Positions 52,975 through 61,628 of a stretch of DNA of 64,000 bases are shown one piece after another (the first letter of the stretch is position 1; each line of letters begins with the position of its first letter). Origin of the DNA: an uncultured Oscillospiraceae bacterium (GTDB lineage Bacteria; Bacillota_A; Clostridia; Oscillospirales; Oscillospiraceae); assembly GCA_947631215.1 (NCBI GenBank), contig CANRKN010000001.1:35040-99039 (forward strand), in the 5' to 3' direction. The notes beneath the pieces are model-generated. The model was given only the letters and a program-made list of their open reading frames with translations, made no database searches and was not told the DNA's origin. Position numbers and translations under genes: made by a program.

Positions 52975-54487
52975 TCTCAGCACCTCCTGCGATGGCCGCC
53001 ATGACCCGCTCCTGGGTCAGGTCGCCGTCCAGCTCGCCCACCTTGGCCCCGTCCCGGAGCACCGCCATGCGGTTGCAGGTGCGGAGCATCTCCTCGATCT
53101 CGGAGGAGATGAACATGATGCTCTTGCCCTCGCCGGCCAGCTGGATGATGAGCTTCTGTATCTCGGTCTTGGTGCCCACGTCGATGCCGCGGGTGGGTTC
53201 GTCCAGGATGAGGAAGTCCGGGTCGGTGGCCAGCCACCGGGCCAGGATGACCTTCTGCTGGTTGCCGCCGGAGAGCTGAGATACGGGAGTCTCCTTGCTG
53301 GCGGTCTTGATCTGGAGGATGTCGATGTACTTGTCGGCGAGCTCCTCCTGCTTGGCCCGGCTCATCTGCTTGAACATGCCTTCACGGGCCTGGAGCGCTA
53401 GGATGATGTTCTCCCGGACGGACAGGTCGCCGATGATGCCCTCGGCCTTTCGGTCGTCGGGCAGCAGGCCCATGCCAAGGTGGATGGCGCCGATGGGGTG
53501 AGATATCTTGACCTCCTGGCCCTTGACCTTTAAGGTGCCGGTCTGGGCCTTGTCGGCGCCGTAGATGGTCCGGGCAAGCTCGCTGCGCCCGGAGCCCAGA
53601 AGGCCGGTCAGGCCTATGACCTCGCCCTTGTGCAGCACCAGGTCGAAGGGCTTGATGGTGCCCCTGTGGCTCAGGCCCTTGGCGTCGATGACTACGGGCG
53701 CGTCCGCGTGGGCCTCGAAGCCCTCGGGCTTTATCTCCGCCAGGTCGTCGAAGTCCTTGCCCATCATGGCCGCCACCAGCTTCACCCGGGGCAGCTCGGC
53801 GATGGGATACTCGCCCACCAGCTGGCCGTTACGCAGCACCGTGATCCGGTCGCAGACGGCGTAGACCTGCTCCAGGAAGTGGGTGACAAAGATGATGCCC
53901 ACGCCCTGGGCCTTCAGGTCCCGCATCATGCCGAAGAGCTTTTCCACCTCGCTGTCGTCCAGGGAGGAGGTGGGCTCGTCGAGGATCAGCACCTTGCACT
54001 CCATATCCACCGCCCGGGCGATGGCGATCATCTGCTGGATGGCCAGGGAGTAGTTCTCCAGGTTCTGGGTCACATCCACGCTGATCTTCAGCCGCTCGGT
54101 AAGCTCCCTGGCCTTCTTGTTCATGGCCCGGCGGTCGATGGTGTGCATGGGGGTCAGGGGCTCGCGGCCTATGTACAGGTTCTCCGCCACGCTCAGGTTG
54201 GGGCAGAGGTTGACCTCCTGATACACCGTGGAGACGCCCACCTTCTGGGCGTCCAAAGTCGAATGGTTTTTGACGGGTCCTTCCACGCCGTCCACATGGA
54301 TCTCGCCGGCCTCAAAATCGTTGATGCCGGTGAGGCATTTGATCAGGGTGGATTTGCCCGCGCCGTTCTCGCCCATGAGCGCGTGTATCTCCCCCTTGCG
54401 GAGGGTGAAGTCCACGTTGTCCAGGGCCTTGACGCCGGGGAAGGTCATGGATATGCCCCGCATCGTCAAAACGACGCCGTCTTCCAT
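52967..54487 (-). CDS. Sugar ABC transporter ATPase, tandem (AraG/MglA type)
   Basis: 506 residues with two ABC modules. Module 1 has Walker A GENGAGKST (about 38-46) and Walker B VLILDEPTSSLD. Module 2 has the degenerate GLLGSGRSE and LILDEPTRGIDVGTK with signature LSGGNQQK. This layout is typical of pentose and galactose importers. Follows the binding-protein gene after a strong hairpin. Confidence 0.94.
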   Translation of the reverse strand: MEDGVVLTMRGISMTFPGVKALDNVDFTLRKGEIHALMGENGAGKSTLIKCLTGINDFEAGEIHVDGVEGPVKNHSTLDAQKVGVSTVYQEVNLCPNLSVAENLYIGREPLTPMHTIDRRAMNKKARELTERLKISVDVTQNLENYSLAIQQMIAIARAVDMECKVLILDEPTSSLDDSEVEKLFGMMRDLKAQGVGIIFVTHFLEQVYAVCDRITVLRNGQLVGEYPIAELPRVKLVAAMMGKDFDDLAEIKPEGFEAHADAPVVIDAKGLSHRGTIKPFDLVLHKGEVIGLTGLLGSGRSELARTIYGADKAQTGTLKVKGQEVKISHPIGAIHLGMGLLPDDRKAEGIIGDLSVRENIILALQAREGMFKQMSRAKQEELADKYIDILQIKTASKETPVSQLSGGNQQKVILARWLATDPDFLILDEPTRGIDVGTKTEIQKLIIQLAGEGKSIMFISSEIEEMLRTCNRMAVLRDGAKVGELDGDLTQERVMAAIAGGAENG

Positions 54488-54524
54488 AATGTCTCACCTC
54501 TCATTCAGGATATATATGACAAAG

Positions 54525-54551
54525 AGGGCCCCGGGAAACCCGGGGCCCTCC
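54525..54551 (-). terminator. Attenuating hairpin after the binding-protein gene
   Basis: GAGGGCCCCGGG / CCCGGGGCCCTC with a 3-base loop, without a T-run. Likely stabilises the binding-protein message and reduces downstream expression. Confidence 0.7.
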
Positions 54552-54591
54552 CGTAGGGACTAAATCAAGTCAAACGTTCGCTGTTCCTATA

Positions 54592-55602
54592 TTAGTAGGG
54601 ACGAGCGTCCACGATCTCCTGGGTCAGAACGACGACTTCCTGCTCCTCGCCGTCGATCTCGATGGAGGTCACGTCATCCTCAGCCACGAACCAGGACTCA
54701 GGAACATAGACCTCAGCCTCGTAGTCCTCACCGGCCTCCATGGCCTTGATGATCTCGTCGACAGTGGGGGCAGCCACGGGGTTGCACTCGAAGTCGGCGT
54801 TCCACTTGCCGTCCAGGACGTTCTGCAGAGCCCAGCGGTTGGCGTCGAAGCTCACCAGGATGACGTCGCCGCCCACGCCGTAGCTGATACCGGCCTGGTC
54901 CATAGCGGTCATGGCGCCGGCAGCCTCGTTATCGTTCTGGCAGATAACGACGTTGAACTGGCCGGCATAGCTCTGGCAGTAGGACTCCATGACTTCCTGG
55001 CCGCCAGCCTCGGTGAAGTCGCCGCACTGGGAGTCAAGGATGGTCCAGCCCTCGCGGTCGGCGATCTCCTTAAAGCCGTCGGTACGGCCGATGGTGGCGC
55101 CGGCGCCGGTGCTGCCCTCAATCACGAGAGCGTTGATCTCCTCGATGCCCTTCGCCTCAGCATAGGCCTTCAGCCACTCGCCGCAGGCAAGACCCTCGAC
55201 CATGAAGTCGGAGCCGACCCAAGCGTCGAACTTGTCGGAGTCGGTGATGGTACGGTCGATGACGATGACGGGGATGCCCGCGTCTTCGCACTCAGTCAGG
55301 ACAGCGTCCCAGCCGGTCTCGACGATGGGGTCAACGATGATGTAGTCCATGCCCTGCTGGATGAAGTTGCGGATGGCGTCCAGCTGGACGGCGGAGTCGT
55401 TGTCGGCGTCCACGAAGGACAGCTCATAGCCGTTCTCAGCGGAGAACACGTCCTGGGCGGACTGGGTGGAGGCGGTGCGCCAGTCGGACTCGTGGCCGAC
55501 CTGAGCGAAACCGACATAGATGGGCTCCTCAGCGGCGAAAGCGATGGCGCCCAGGCTCAGGACCATGGCCAGCGCCAGAGCAATAGCGAGGATCTTCTTC
55601 AT
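54592..55602 (-). CDS. Periplasmic-type sugar-binding protein (YtfQ/RbsB family)
   Basis: 336 residues, binding subunit of the arabinose-locus importer. Signal peptide MKKILAIALALAMVLSLGAIAFA is cut before AEEP, with no lipobox cysteine. The mature part has the type I binding fold (YVGFAQVGHESDWR, YIIVDPIVETGW, FNVVICQNDNEAAGAM). Similar to galactofuranose/arabinose binders; substrate inferred from the ara genes. AGGAAGGAG precedes the ATG. First gene of the nine-gene operon. Confidence 0.9.
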   Translation of the reverse strand: MKKILAIALALAMVLSLGAIAFAAEEPIYVGFAQVGHESDWRTASTQSAQDVFSAENGYELSFVDADNDSAVQLDAIRNFIQQGMDYIIVDPIVETGWDAVLTECEDAGIPVIVIDRTITDSDKFDAWVGSDFMVEGLACGEWLKAYAEAKGIEEINALVIEGSTGAGATIGRTDGFKEIADREGWTILDSQCGDFTEAGGQEVMESYCQSYAGQFNVVICQNDNEAAGAMTAMDQAGISYGVGGDVILVSFDANRWALQNVLDGKWNADFECNPVAAPTVDEIIKAMEAGEDYEAEVYVPESWFVAEDDVTSIEIDGEEQEVVVLTQEIVDARPY

Positions 55603-55658
55603 GGGGGGTATCTCCTTCCTAAAATCAACTCGGAAGCACCGAGTGTTATGATATATGT

Positions 55659-55687
55659 ATTAAATCAAAAAAGCCCGGGGAAGTCAA
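55659..55687 (-). promoter_or_regulatory. Promoter of the arabinose operon
   Basis: On the minus strand TTGACT (55682-55687), 17 bases, TTTAAT (55659-55664). The leader contains a small ACTCGG/CCGAGT hairpin. Confidence 0.7.
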
Positions 55688-55694
55688 TCCGTTT

Positions 55695-55712
55695 TTTGTC
55701 GGTTCCGACAAA
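55695..55712. promoter_or_regulatory. Probable AraR operator
   Basis: TTTGTCGG, two bases, CCGACAAA: an 8+8 dyad seven bases upstream of the -35 box. Separate AraR-like half-sites ATTCGTAC (55712-55719) and TACAAAT (55730-55736) lie beside it. The ATTTGT...ACAAAT character agrees with Firmicutes AraR sites. Confidence 0.6.
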
Positions 55713-55802
55713 TTCGTACCAATTAATAATACAAATTTGCCCGCATTTTTTGAATTTGAATACAAGTTTGTGAAAAGTGGGCCGGTTGCATGGGGATTAT
55801 GT

Positions 55803-55830
55803 TTGCAATTTTACGATTTTGTGGTAAAAT
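55803..55830 (+). promoter_or_regulatory. Promoter of araR
   Basis: TTGCAA (55803-55808), 16 bases, TAAAAT (55825-55830). The leader to the start codon is about 120 bases and shows no gene. Confidence 0.6.
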
Positions 55831-55959
55831 ATGTGTGCGATTTTCAGACGCGTGAATTCCAGAAATTGGAAAAGCCTTTTGGCATTTTGCCATGTTCGGA
55901 CCTTTTCGTGGCCTTTGAACAGGGCAAAATCACAAAAACGGGGGAAAGAAGGGGCACGA

Positions 55960-57027
55960 ATGGCGCTGAAATACAGGGTGCTGGCCGACCAGCTGCGGGA
56001 GGAGATGCGCCTGCAGGACTGGAAGGCGGGCCGGCGGCTGCCCACGGAGACGGAGCTGACAGCACGCTTCGGCGTCAGCCGCCAGACGGTGCGGAAGGCA
56101 CTGCAGGTGCTGGCGGAGGAGGGCGTGGTCCAGTCCCGCCAGGGCAGCGGCACCTACACCACCGGCAACATGGGCGGCGGGTCCCGGCAGGTGGCGGTGG
56201 TGTCCTCCTTCCTGGACGACTATATCTTTCCCACCGTCCTCCACGACGCCCAGAGCGTCTTCGCCGGCCAGGGCTATTCCACGCTGGTGTTCGCCACGGA
56301 GAACCAGGTCAGCCGGGAGCGGGAGATCCTGCAGGGGCTTTTGGAGAAGCCCGTGGGGGGCATACTGGTGGAGGGGTCCAAGACGGCCCTGCCCAACCCC
56401 AACTCGGACCTCTATCGCCGGCTGCGGCAGACCGGGGTGCCCATGGTGTTCCTCCACGGGGCTTACGCGGAGCTGCCCGGCATCCCCTGCGTGTCCGACG
56501 ACAACTACGGAGGCGGCTACAAGCTGGCCCAATACCTTATAGATAAAGGCCACCGGCGCATCGGCGGCATTTTTAAATCCGACGACGTCCAGGGCCCCCA
56601 GCGCTACCACGGCAGCGTCTCCGCCATCCGGGACCAGGGCCTGCCCCTTTCCGACCGGCGGTTTTGCTGGTACGACACCCAGGACCGGCAGGAGATGGTG
56701 GAGCAGCGGGGGTTGCTGCTGCGCCGGTTCCTCACCGAGCGGCTGGAGGATGTGACGGCGGTGATATGCTATAACGACGAGGTGGCCTTCCACCTCATCC
56801 GGGAGCTGCTGGCCATGGGAAAGCGGGTGCCGGAGGACGTGGCGGTGGTCAGCTTCGACAACAGCTACTACAGCCAGATCGGCCCCGTGCACATCACCTC
56901 CCTCTGGCACCGCCACAGCCGCATGGGCCAGGTGGCGGCGGAGGAGCTTCTGCACATCCTCCAGGGCCAGCCCGGCACCAGCCGCTCCCTGGACTGGGAG
57001 CTGGTGGAGCGGGGCAGCAGCCGGTGA
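55960..57027 (+). CDS. araR: AraR-type arabinose repressor (GntR-LacI fusion)
   Basis: 355 residues. An N-terminal GntR winged helix (about 3-68; LPTETELTARFGVSRQTVRKALQVLAEEGVVQSRQGSGTYT) is joined to a LacI/GalR-type effector domain (about 78-350). This hybrid is diagnostic of AraR, which leaves DNA when L-arabinose binds. Divergent from the arabinose operon with a dyad between them. ATG at 55960 behind AAGAAGGGG. 13 bases before the AraC-type gene. Confidence 0.9.
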   Translation: MALKYRVLADQLREEMRLQDWKAGRRLPTETELTARFGVSRQTVRKALQVLAEEGVVQSRQGSGTYTTGNMGGGSRQVAVVSSFLDDYIFPTVLHDAQSVFAGQGYSTLVFATENQVSREREILQGLLEKPVGGILVEGSKTALPNPNSDLYRRLRQTGVPMVFLHGAYAELPGIPCVSDDNYGGGYKLAQYLIDKGHRRIGGIFKSDDVQGPQRYHGSVSAIRDQGLPLSDRRFCWYDTQDRQEMVEQRGLLLRRFLTERLEDVTAVICYNDEVAFHLIRELLAMGKRVPEDVAVVSFDNSYYSQIGPVHITSLWHRHSRMGQVAAEELLHILQGQPGTSRSLDWELVERGSSR

Positions 57028-57040
57028 GGGGGCATGAGCC

Positions 57041-58246
57041 ATGACGAGAGAGGACCTTCTGCGGGAGCCGGAGCTGGCGCCCTATGTGCGGCGGGCGTTT
57101 TTCGAGGACCTGACCGGGGGGCGGCTCACGGGGGAGGAGGCCATGGCCGCCGCCCGGCGGCTGAACCTGGATATCGCCGCGGAGCGCTATGCCATCGCCG
57201 TGTTCACCCTGCCCTCCGCCCCACGGGAGGCGGCGGATTATCTCGCCGACCCGGCGGCGGAGACCAGGAGCCGCCTTCTGGCATACTTTTATAAATATTC
57301 CGAATTCATCCCCATCCCCTGGGGGGCGGACCGGTGCGTGGTGCTCATTTTGGGCGCCGCGGATCAGATGCCGGACCTCATCCGCCGGTGCGTGGACACG
57401 GTGCGAAGCGGGTACGCTTCCGGCGGCCCGGCGGGGTGGCACATGGCTGTCAGCGACCCGGTGGACTCATTGGAGGAGCTGCCCGCCTGCCGGCGGCAGG
57501 CGGAGGGCCTGTGGGGCCTGGGGTGTCTGCACCCGGGCGAGCGGGTGTTCCGGCCCGGCCAGACGGCCCCCGCTGTCCCGGCGGACGACGGCGCCTTGGG
57601 GCTTCTGGACCCGGCGGGGGACGAGAGCGGGCAGCTGGAGGCCTTTTTGAGGACCGGCCGCCGGGAGCAGGTGCGCCATTTTGTAGAGGGATTTCTGGTC
57701 CGGCGGGAGGCGGCCCTGGGGTTCACGCCCTACCGGCACTACCTGATGCTGTGCGCCCGGTCCGCCGCGGCCCGGGCGGTGCTGGACATGGACCTTTCCC
57801 GGGAGGCGCTCCACAGGCGCCTGCCCCCCTGGGAGGAGGACCCCAAGGGCCTGGCCAGGTATATGGAGGGCGTGCTCGCGGCGGCGCTGGCCCTGCGGGA
57901 CGAGGCCAAGGGCGCCGTGTACGAGGGCGCACTGGGCCGGGCGGCGGCCTATGTGCGGGAGCACCGGGCGGACAGGGACCTGTCCCTGGCCGGGGCGGCG
58001 GCCCAGGCCGGCGTGACGCCGGGGCACCTGTCGGCCCTTTTCCGCAAGAGGCTGGGCGTGACCTTCACCGAGTACGTCACCGCCCGGCGGATGGAACTGG
58101 CCCGGACCCTCCTGCGGGACGGGGGCCTCACCGTGGAGCAGGCGGCCTGGCGGGCGGGCTTTTCCGACGCCCGGTACTTCAGCACCCTCTTCAAGCGCAC
58201 CCAGGGCTGCACCCCCACCCAGTTCCGGGCGGGAAAAAATCTTTAA
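57041..58246 (+). CDS. AraC-family transcriptional regulator
   Basis: 401 residues. The C-terminal double helix-turn-helix (about 300-398; LSLAGAAAQAGVTPGHLSALFRKRLGVTFTEYVTARRMELARTLL and FSDARYFSTLFKRTQGCTPTQFR) is clear. The N-terminal 280 residues are an uncharacterised sensor without an obvious cupin or receiver pattern, similar in shape to YesN minus its receiver. Cotranscribed with araR, so a second, activating control of pentose genes is plausible. Confidence 0.9.
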   Translation: MTREDLLREPELAPYVRRAFFEDLTGGRLTGEEAMAAARRLNLDIAAERYAIAVFTLPSAPREAADYLADPAAETRSRLLAYFYKYSEFIPIPWGADRCVVLILGAADQMPDLIRRCVDTVRSGYASGGPAGWHMAVSDPVDSLEELPACRRQAEGLWGLGCLHPGERVFRPGQTAPAVPADDGALGLLDPAGDESGQLEAFLRTGRREQVRHFVEGFLVRREAALGFTPYRHYLMLCARSAAARAVLDMDLSREALHRRLPPWEEDPKGLARYMEGVLAAALALRDEAKGAVYEGALGRAAAYVREHRADRDLSLAGAAAQAGVTPGHLSALFRKRLGVTFTEYVTARRMELARTLLRDGGLTVEQAAWRAGFSDARYFSTLFKRTQGCTPTQFRAGKNL

Positions 58247-58321
58247 AATTTCATCATTCTGTCACAAACGGCCTGCCGGAACGCGGTAGAATAGCCGGCG
58301 GGAACAAAAGGAGGCGGCGAT

Positions 58322-59311
58322 ATGATCGAAGTGAGCCACCTGACAAAGCGATACGGCGCCCATACGGCGGTGGAGGACCTGACCTTCACCGTGGAGAAGG
58401 GCGTGGTCTACGGCTTTTTGGGCCCCAACGGGGCGGGCAAGAGCACCACCATGAACATCCTGGCCGGGTGCCTGGCCGCCACGGAGGGCACGGTCACCAT
58501 CGGCGGCCACGACATCTTTGACGAGCCCATCGCCGCCCGGCGGCAGGTGGGGTACCTGCCGGAGCAGCCGCCGCTCTATATGGGCATGACGCCCCGGGAA
58601 TATCTGTCCTTCGTGGCCCGGGCCAAGGGCGTGGCCGTGAGGGAGTTGGATGAGCAATTGGAGCGGGCCATGGCCGTGACCGGGGTGACGGAGGTGGCGG
58701 ACCGGCTCATACGGAACCTCTCCAAGGGCTTCCGCCAGCGGGTGGGCGTGGCCCAGGCCATATTGGGGGACCCCGCCGTGGTCATCCTGGACGAGCCCAC
58801 CGTGGGGCTGGACCCATTGCAGATCGTGGAGATACGCGCGCTCATCCGAAAGCTGGGAAAAGACCACACCGTCATCCTCTCCAGCCATATATTGAGCGAG
58901 GTCCAGGCGGTGTGCGACAGGGTGCTGATGATCCACCGGGGACGCCTGGTGGCCAGCGGCACGCCGGAGGAGCTGGAGCGGCAGCTCTCCGGTCAGGTGG
59001 TCTATAAGATAACCGCCAAGGCGGCCCCCACGGAGGTGCGCCAGGCGCTGGAATACCTGCCCGGGGTGACGCAGGTGACGGCGGAGGCCGCCGACGGCGG
59101 CCGGACGGAGGCGGTGGTGGAGGCCTCGGACGCCGGGGCGGATATGGACGAGAAGCTGAGCTTCGCCCTCAGCGACCGGCGCATACCGGTGCTGCGGCTG
59201 GAGCGGGAGCAGACCAGTCTGGAGGACGTGTTCCTGGCCCTGGCCCAGGATGAGCCGGCGCCGGCGGAGAATAAACCCCAAAAGCGGGGCGGAAAGGGGG
59301 CAAGGGCATGA
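58322..59311 (+). CDS. ABC transporter ATPase (Gld/CcmA-like)
   Basis: 329 residues. Walker A GPNGAGKST (about 36-44), signature LSKGFRQRVGVAQ, Walker B VVILDEPTVGLDP. A C-terminal extension of about 90 residues ends Lys/Arg-rich. AAAAGGAGGCGGCG precedes the ATG. Heads a four-gene operon with coupled starts; with the next genes it resembles the GldA/F/G type of exporter-like ABC system. Confidence 0.93.
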   Translation: MIEVSHLTKRYGAHTAVEDLTFTVEKGVVYGFLGPNGAGKSTTMNILAGCLAATEGTVTIGGHDIFDEPIAARRQVGYLPEQPPLYMGMTPREYLSFVARAKGVAVRELDEQLERAMAVTGVTEVADRLIRNLSKGFRQRVGVAQAILGDPAVVILDEPTVGLDPLQIVEIRALIRKLGKDHTVILSSHILSEVQAVCDRVLMIHRGRLVASGTPEELERQLSGQVVYKITAKAAPTEVRQALEYLPGVTQVTAEAADGGRTEAVVEASDAGADMDEKLSFALSDRRIPVLRLEREQTSLEDVFLALAQDEPAPAENKPQKRGGKGARA

Positions 59312-60180
59312 CCGCTATCTATGAGCGGGAGCTGGACAGCCAATTGAACGGCCTGACCGGCTATGTATACGGGGCCATCATGCTCCTGTTCGCGGGCATC
59401 TACGTGATGGCCTTCAACCTGGAGGGTTCCCCGGACTTTACAAGCGTGCTCTACAGCATGAAGTGGATCGCCCTCATCACCATACCCCTTCTCACCATGC
59501 GCTCCGTCGCCGAGGAGCGGCACCAGAAGACGGACCAGCTCCTCTACAGTCTGCCGCTGGGCATGACGAAGATCGTGGTGGGCAAATATTTGGCGCTGGT
59601 CACGGTCATGGCCATGCCGCTGGCGGTGATGGCTCTCTATCCTCTCGCGCTGAACGCCGCGGCCACGGCGGGGCATGTGGCCCTCAAAAGCGCCTACGGC
59701 GCCCTCATAGGCTACTTCTTCCTGGGCATGGCCTTGACGGCCATCGGCTTGTTCATATCCAGCCTCATGGAGAACGTAGGGCTCGCGGCGGGGGCGTGCT
59801 TTCTCGTGATGCTGGTGCTGCACTTTCTCTCCCCCCTGGCACGGTTCATCTCCTCGTCAGGGCTTGTGTCCCTCATTGCGTTTACCCTGATCGTGGTCAT
59901 CGTGGGCCTCTTGTTCTGGCGGGTGACGAAAAACGGGATGTTCGCGCTCATCCTCTCCCTGGTGCTGGAAGGGGGCCTGGGGGCCTGCTACGCCATCTGG
60001 CCGGACAGGTTTTCCGGCCTTTTCGGTCAGGTAGTGGCCGAGCTTGCCGTTTTCGACAGATTCGACAACTTCACCTATGATATATTCGACCTGCGGGCCA
60101 TCGTCTACTTCCTGTCCGTGACCGGGGTGTTCCTCTTCCTGACCGTGCAGGTCATGGAGCGCAGGAGGTGGGCCTCATGA
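59308..60180 (+). CDS. ABC-2 type permease (GldF-like)
   Basis: 290 residues, six predicted membrane helices, with the ABC-2 pattern LLTMRSVAEERHQKTDQLLYSLPLGMTKIVVGKYLALV (about 52-89). That segment is the usual signature of this group. Overlaps the ATPase gene and the next gene by four bases each (ATGA). Confidence 0.9.
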   Translation: MTAIYERELDSQLNGLTGYVYGAIMLLFAGIYVMAFNLEGSPDFTSVLYSMKWIALITIPLLTMRSVAEERHQKTDQLLYSLPLGMTKIVVGKYLALVTVMAMPLAVMALYPLALNAAATAGHVALKSAYGALIGYFFLGMALTAIGLFISSLMENVGLAAGACFLVMLVLHFLSPLARFISSSGLVSLIAFTLIVVIVGLLFWRVTKNGMFALILSLVLEGGLGACYAIWPDRFSGLFGQVVAELAVFDRFDNFTYDIFDLRAIVYFLSVTGVFLFLTVQVMERRRWAS

Positions 60181-61628
60181 GAGCGAAGCTCAAGGCGGCC
60201 TTCCGCACCCGGGCCTGGCGGGCGGGGGCCTACAGCCTCTTTGCCGCGGCCATCGTCATCGCCATGGCGGTGGTGGTGAATCTGGCGGTGAACGCCCTGC
60301 CCGCCTCCGCCACCCAGCTGGACATGACCAGCAACGGCCTCTACTCCCTCACCGAGGGCACGGAGCAGATATTGGCGGCCCTGGACAAGGACGTGGACAT
60401 CTACTGGATGGTCCAGGAGGGGTATGAAAATCCCACCATGGAGCAGGTGCTGCAAAAGTACGCCGAATTTGACCGGGTGACGGTGACGAAGGTGGACCCG
60501 GTGCGCTATCCCGGCTTCGCCGGGGAATATACCGACGAGGAGGTCACCGCCAACAGCGTGCTGGTGGTCTGCGGTGAGCGGAGCATGTTCATCCCCTACG
60601 CTGACATGTGGACCTACTCGGATTACGACACCTACGCCTATTACATGACCTATATGGAAACGGAGTACCTGGACGTGTTCGTAGGGGAGGGGAAGATCAC
60701 CTCCGCCGTGGGCTATGTGACCAGCGAGGAGCTGCCCGTGATGTACTATCTCACCGGCCACGGGGAGACGGGGGTATCCGACAGCGTTCTGGACGCCGTG
60801 GCCCTCAACAATATCGAGGCGAAGGAGCTGGACCTGCTCACCGAGAAGGCCGTGCCGGCGGACTGCGGGCTGCTGGCCATCTTCGGCCCGGTGCGGGACC
60901 TGACGGACCGGGAGGCGGCGCTCATCGAGGAGTACGCCGAAGACGGCGGACAAATACTCGTCACCACCGCCTACACGGCGGAGGATATGCCGAACTTCAC
61001 CGCTCTTCTTAACAGCTTCGGCCTGGAGCTGGTGGGCGGCTACGTGATGGAGGGGGACAGCCGGTACTATAGCTACGGCTATACGGACCTGGTCCTGCCC
61101 GCCATCCGGGACCACGAGATAACCGCGCCCCTGACCGGGGCGGAGAGCTATTCCATCGTCATGCCCGACAGCCAGGCCATGACGGTCTCAGACCCGCTCC
61201 CGGACCCGGAGCTTACGGTGACGCCGCTGCTGGAAAGCTCCGCGGGCAGCTTCGTGAAGCTGAGCGTGGAGGGGCTGTCCAGCTATGATAAGGCGGATGG
61301 GGACCCGGAGGGGCCCTTCGTGCTGGCGGCGGCGGCGGAAAATGGCCGCACCGGCGCACGGCTGGTGGTATTCGGCTCCACCCGGTTCATGGAATCGGAC
61401 TTCAGCGACATGGTCTCCGGGGCCAACCGGGACCTCTTCCTGAACGCGGCCGACTGGCTGTGCCGGCTGGAGGACAGCATCTCCATCCACCCCAAGCAGC
61501 TTACCGCCGACTATCTCACCTTTGACGGCAGCGCGGCGGGGGCCGTGAAGGTGGCGCTGACCATCGTGGTGCCCGCGGCCTTCCTGGCGGCGGGGCTGGT
61601 CATATTCATACGAAGGAGGCGGCGCTGA
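60177..61628 (+). CDS. GldG-like ABC auxiliary protein
   Basis: 483 residues with an N-terminal helix (about 17-41), a large outer domain starting LDMTSNGLYSLTEGTEQILAALDKDVDIYW, and a C-terminal helix followed by RRRRR. The TSNxxYSLTxxT motif marks the GldG/DUF4350-like family that accompanies ABC-2 permeases. ATG at 60177 has AGGAGG eight bases upstream. Function in non-gliding bacteria is unknown. Confidence 0.85.
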   Translation: MRAKLKAAFRTRAWRAGAYSLFAAAIVIAMAVVVNLAVNALPASATQLDMTSNGLYSLTEGTEQILAALDKDVDIYWMVQEGYENPTMEQVLQKYAEFDRVTVTKVDPVRYPGFAGEYTDEEVTANSVLVVCGERSMFIPYADMWTYSDYDTYAYYMTYMETEYLDVFVGEGKITSAVGYVTSEELPVMYYLTGHGETGVSDSVLDAVALNNIEAKELDLLTEKAVPADCGLLAIFGPVRDLTDREAALIEEYAEDGGQILVTTAYTAEDMPNFTALLNSFGLELVGGYVMEGDSRYYSYGYTDLVLPAIRDHEITAPLTGAESYSIVMPDSQAMTVSDPLPDPELTVTPLLESSAGSFVKLSVEGLSSYDKADGDPEGPFVLAAAAENGRTGARLVVFGSTRFMESDFSDMVSGANRDLFLNAADWLCRLEDSISIHPKQLTADYLTFDGSAAGAVKVALTIVVPAAFLAAGLVIFIRRRRR

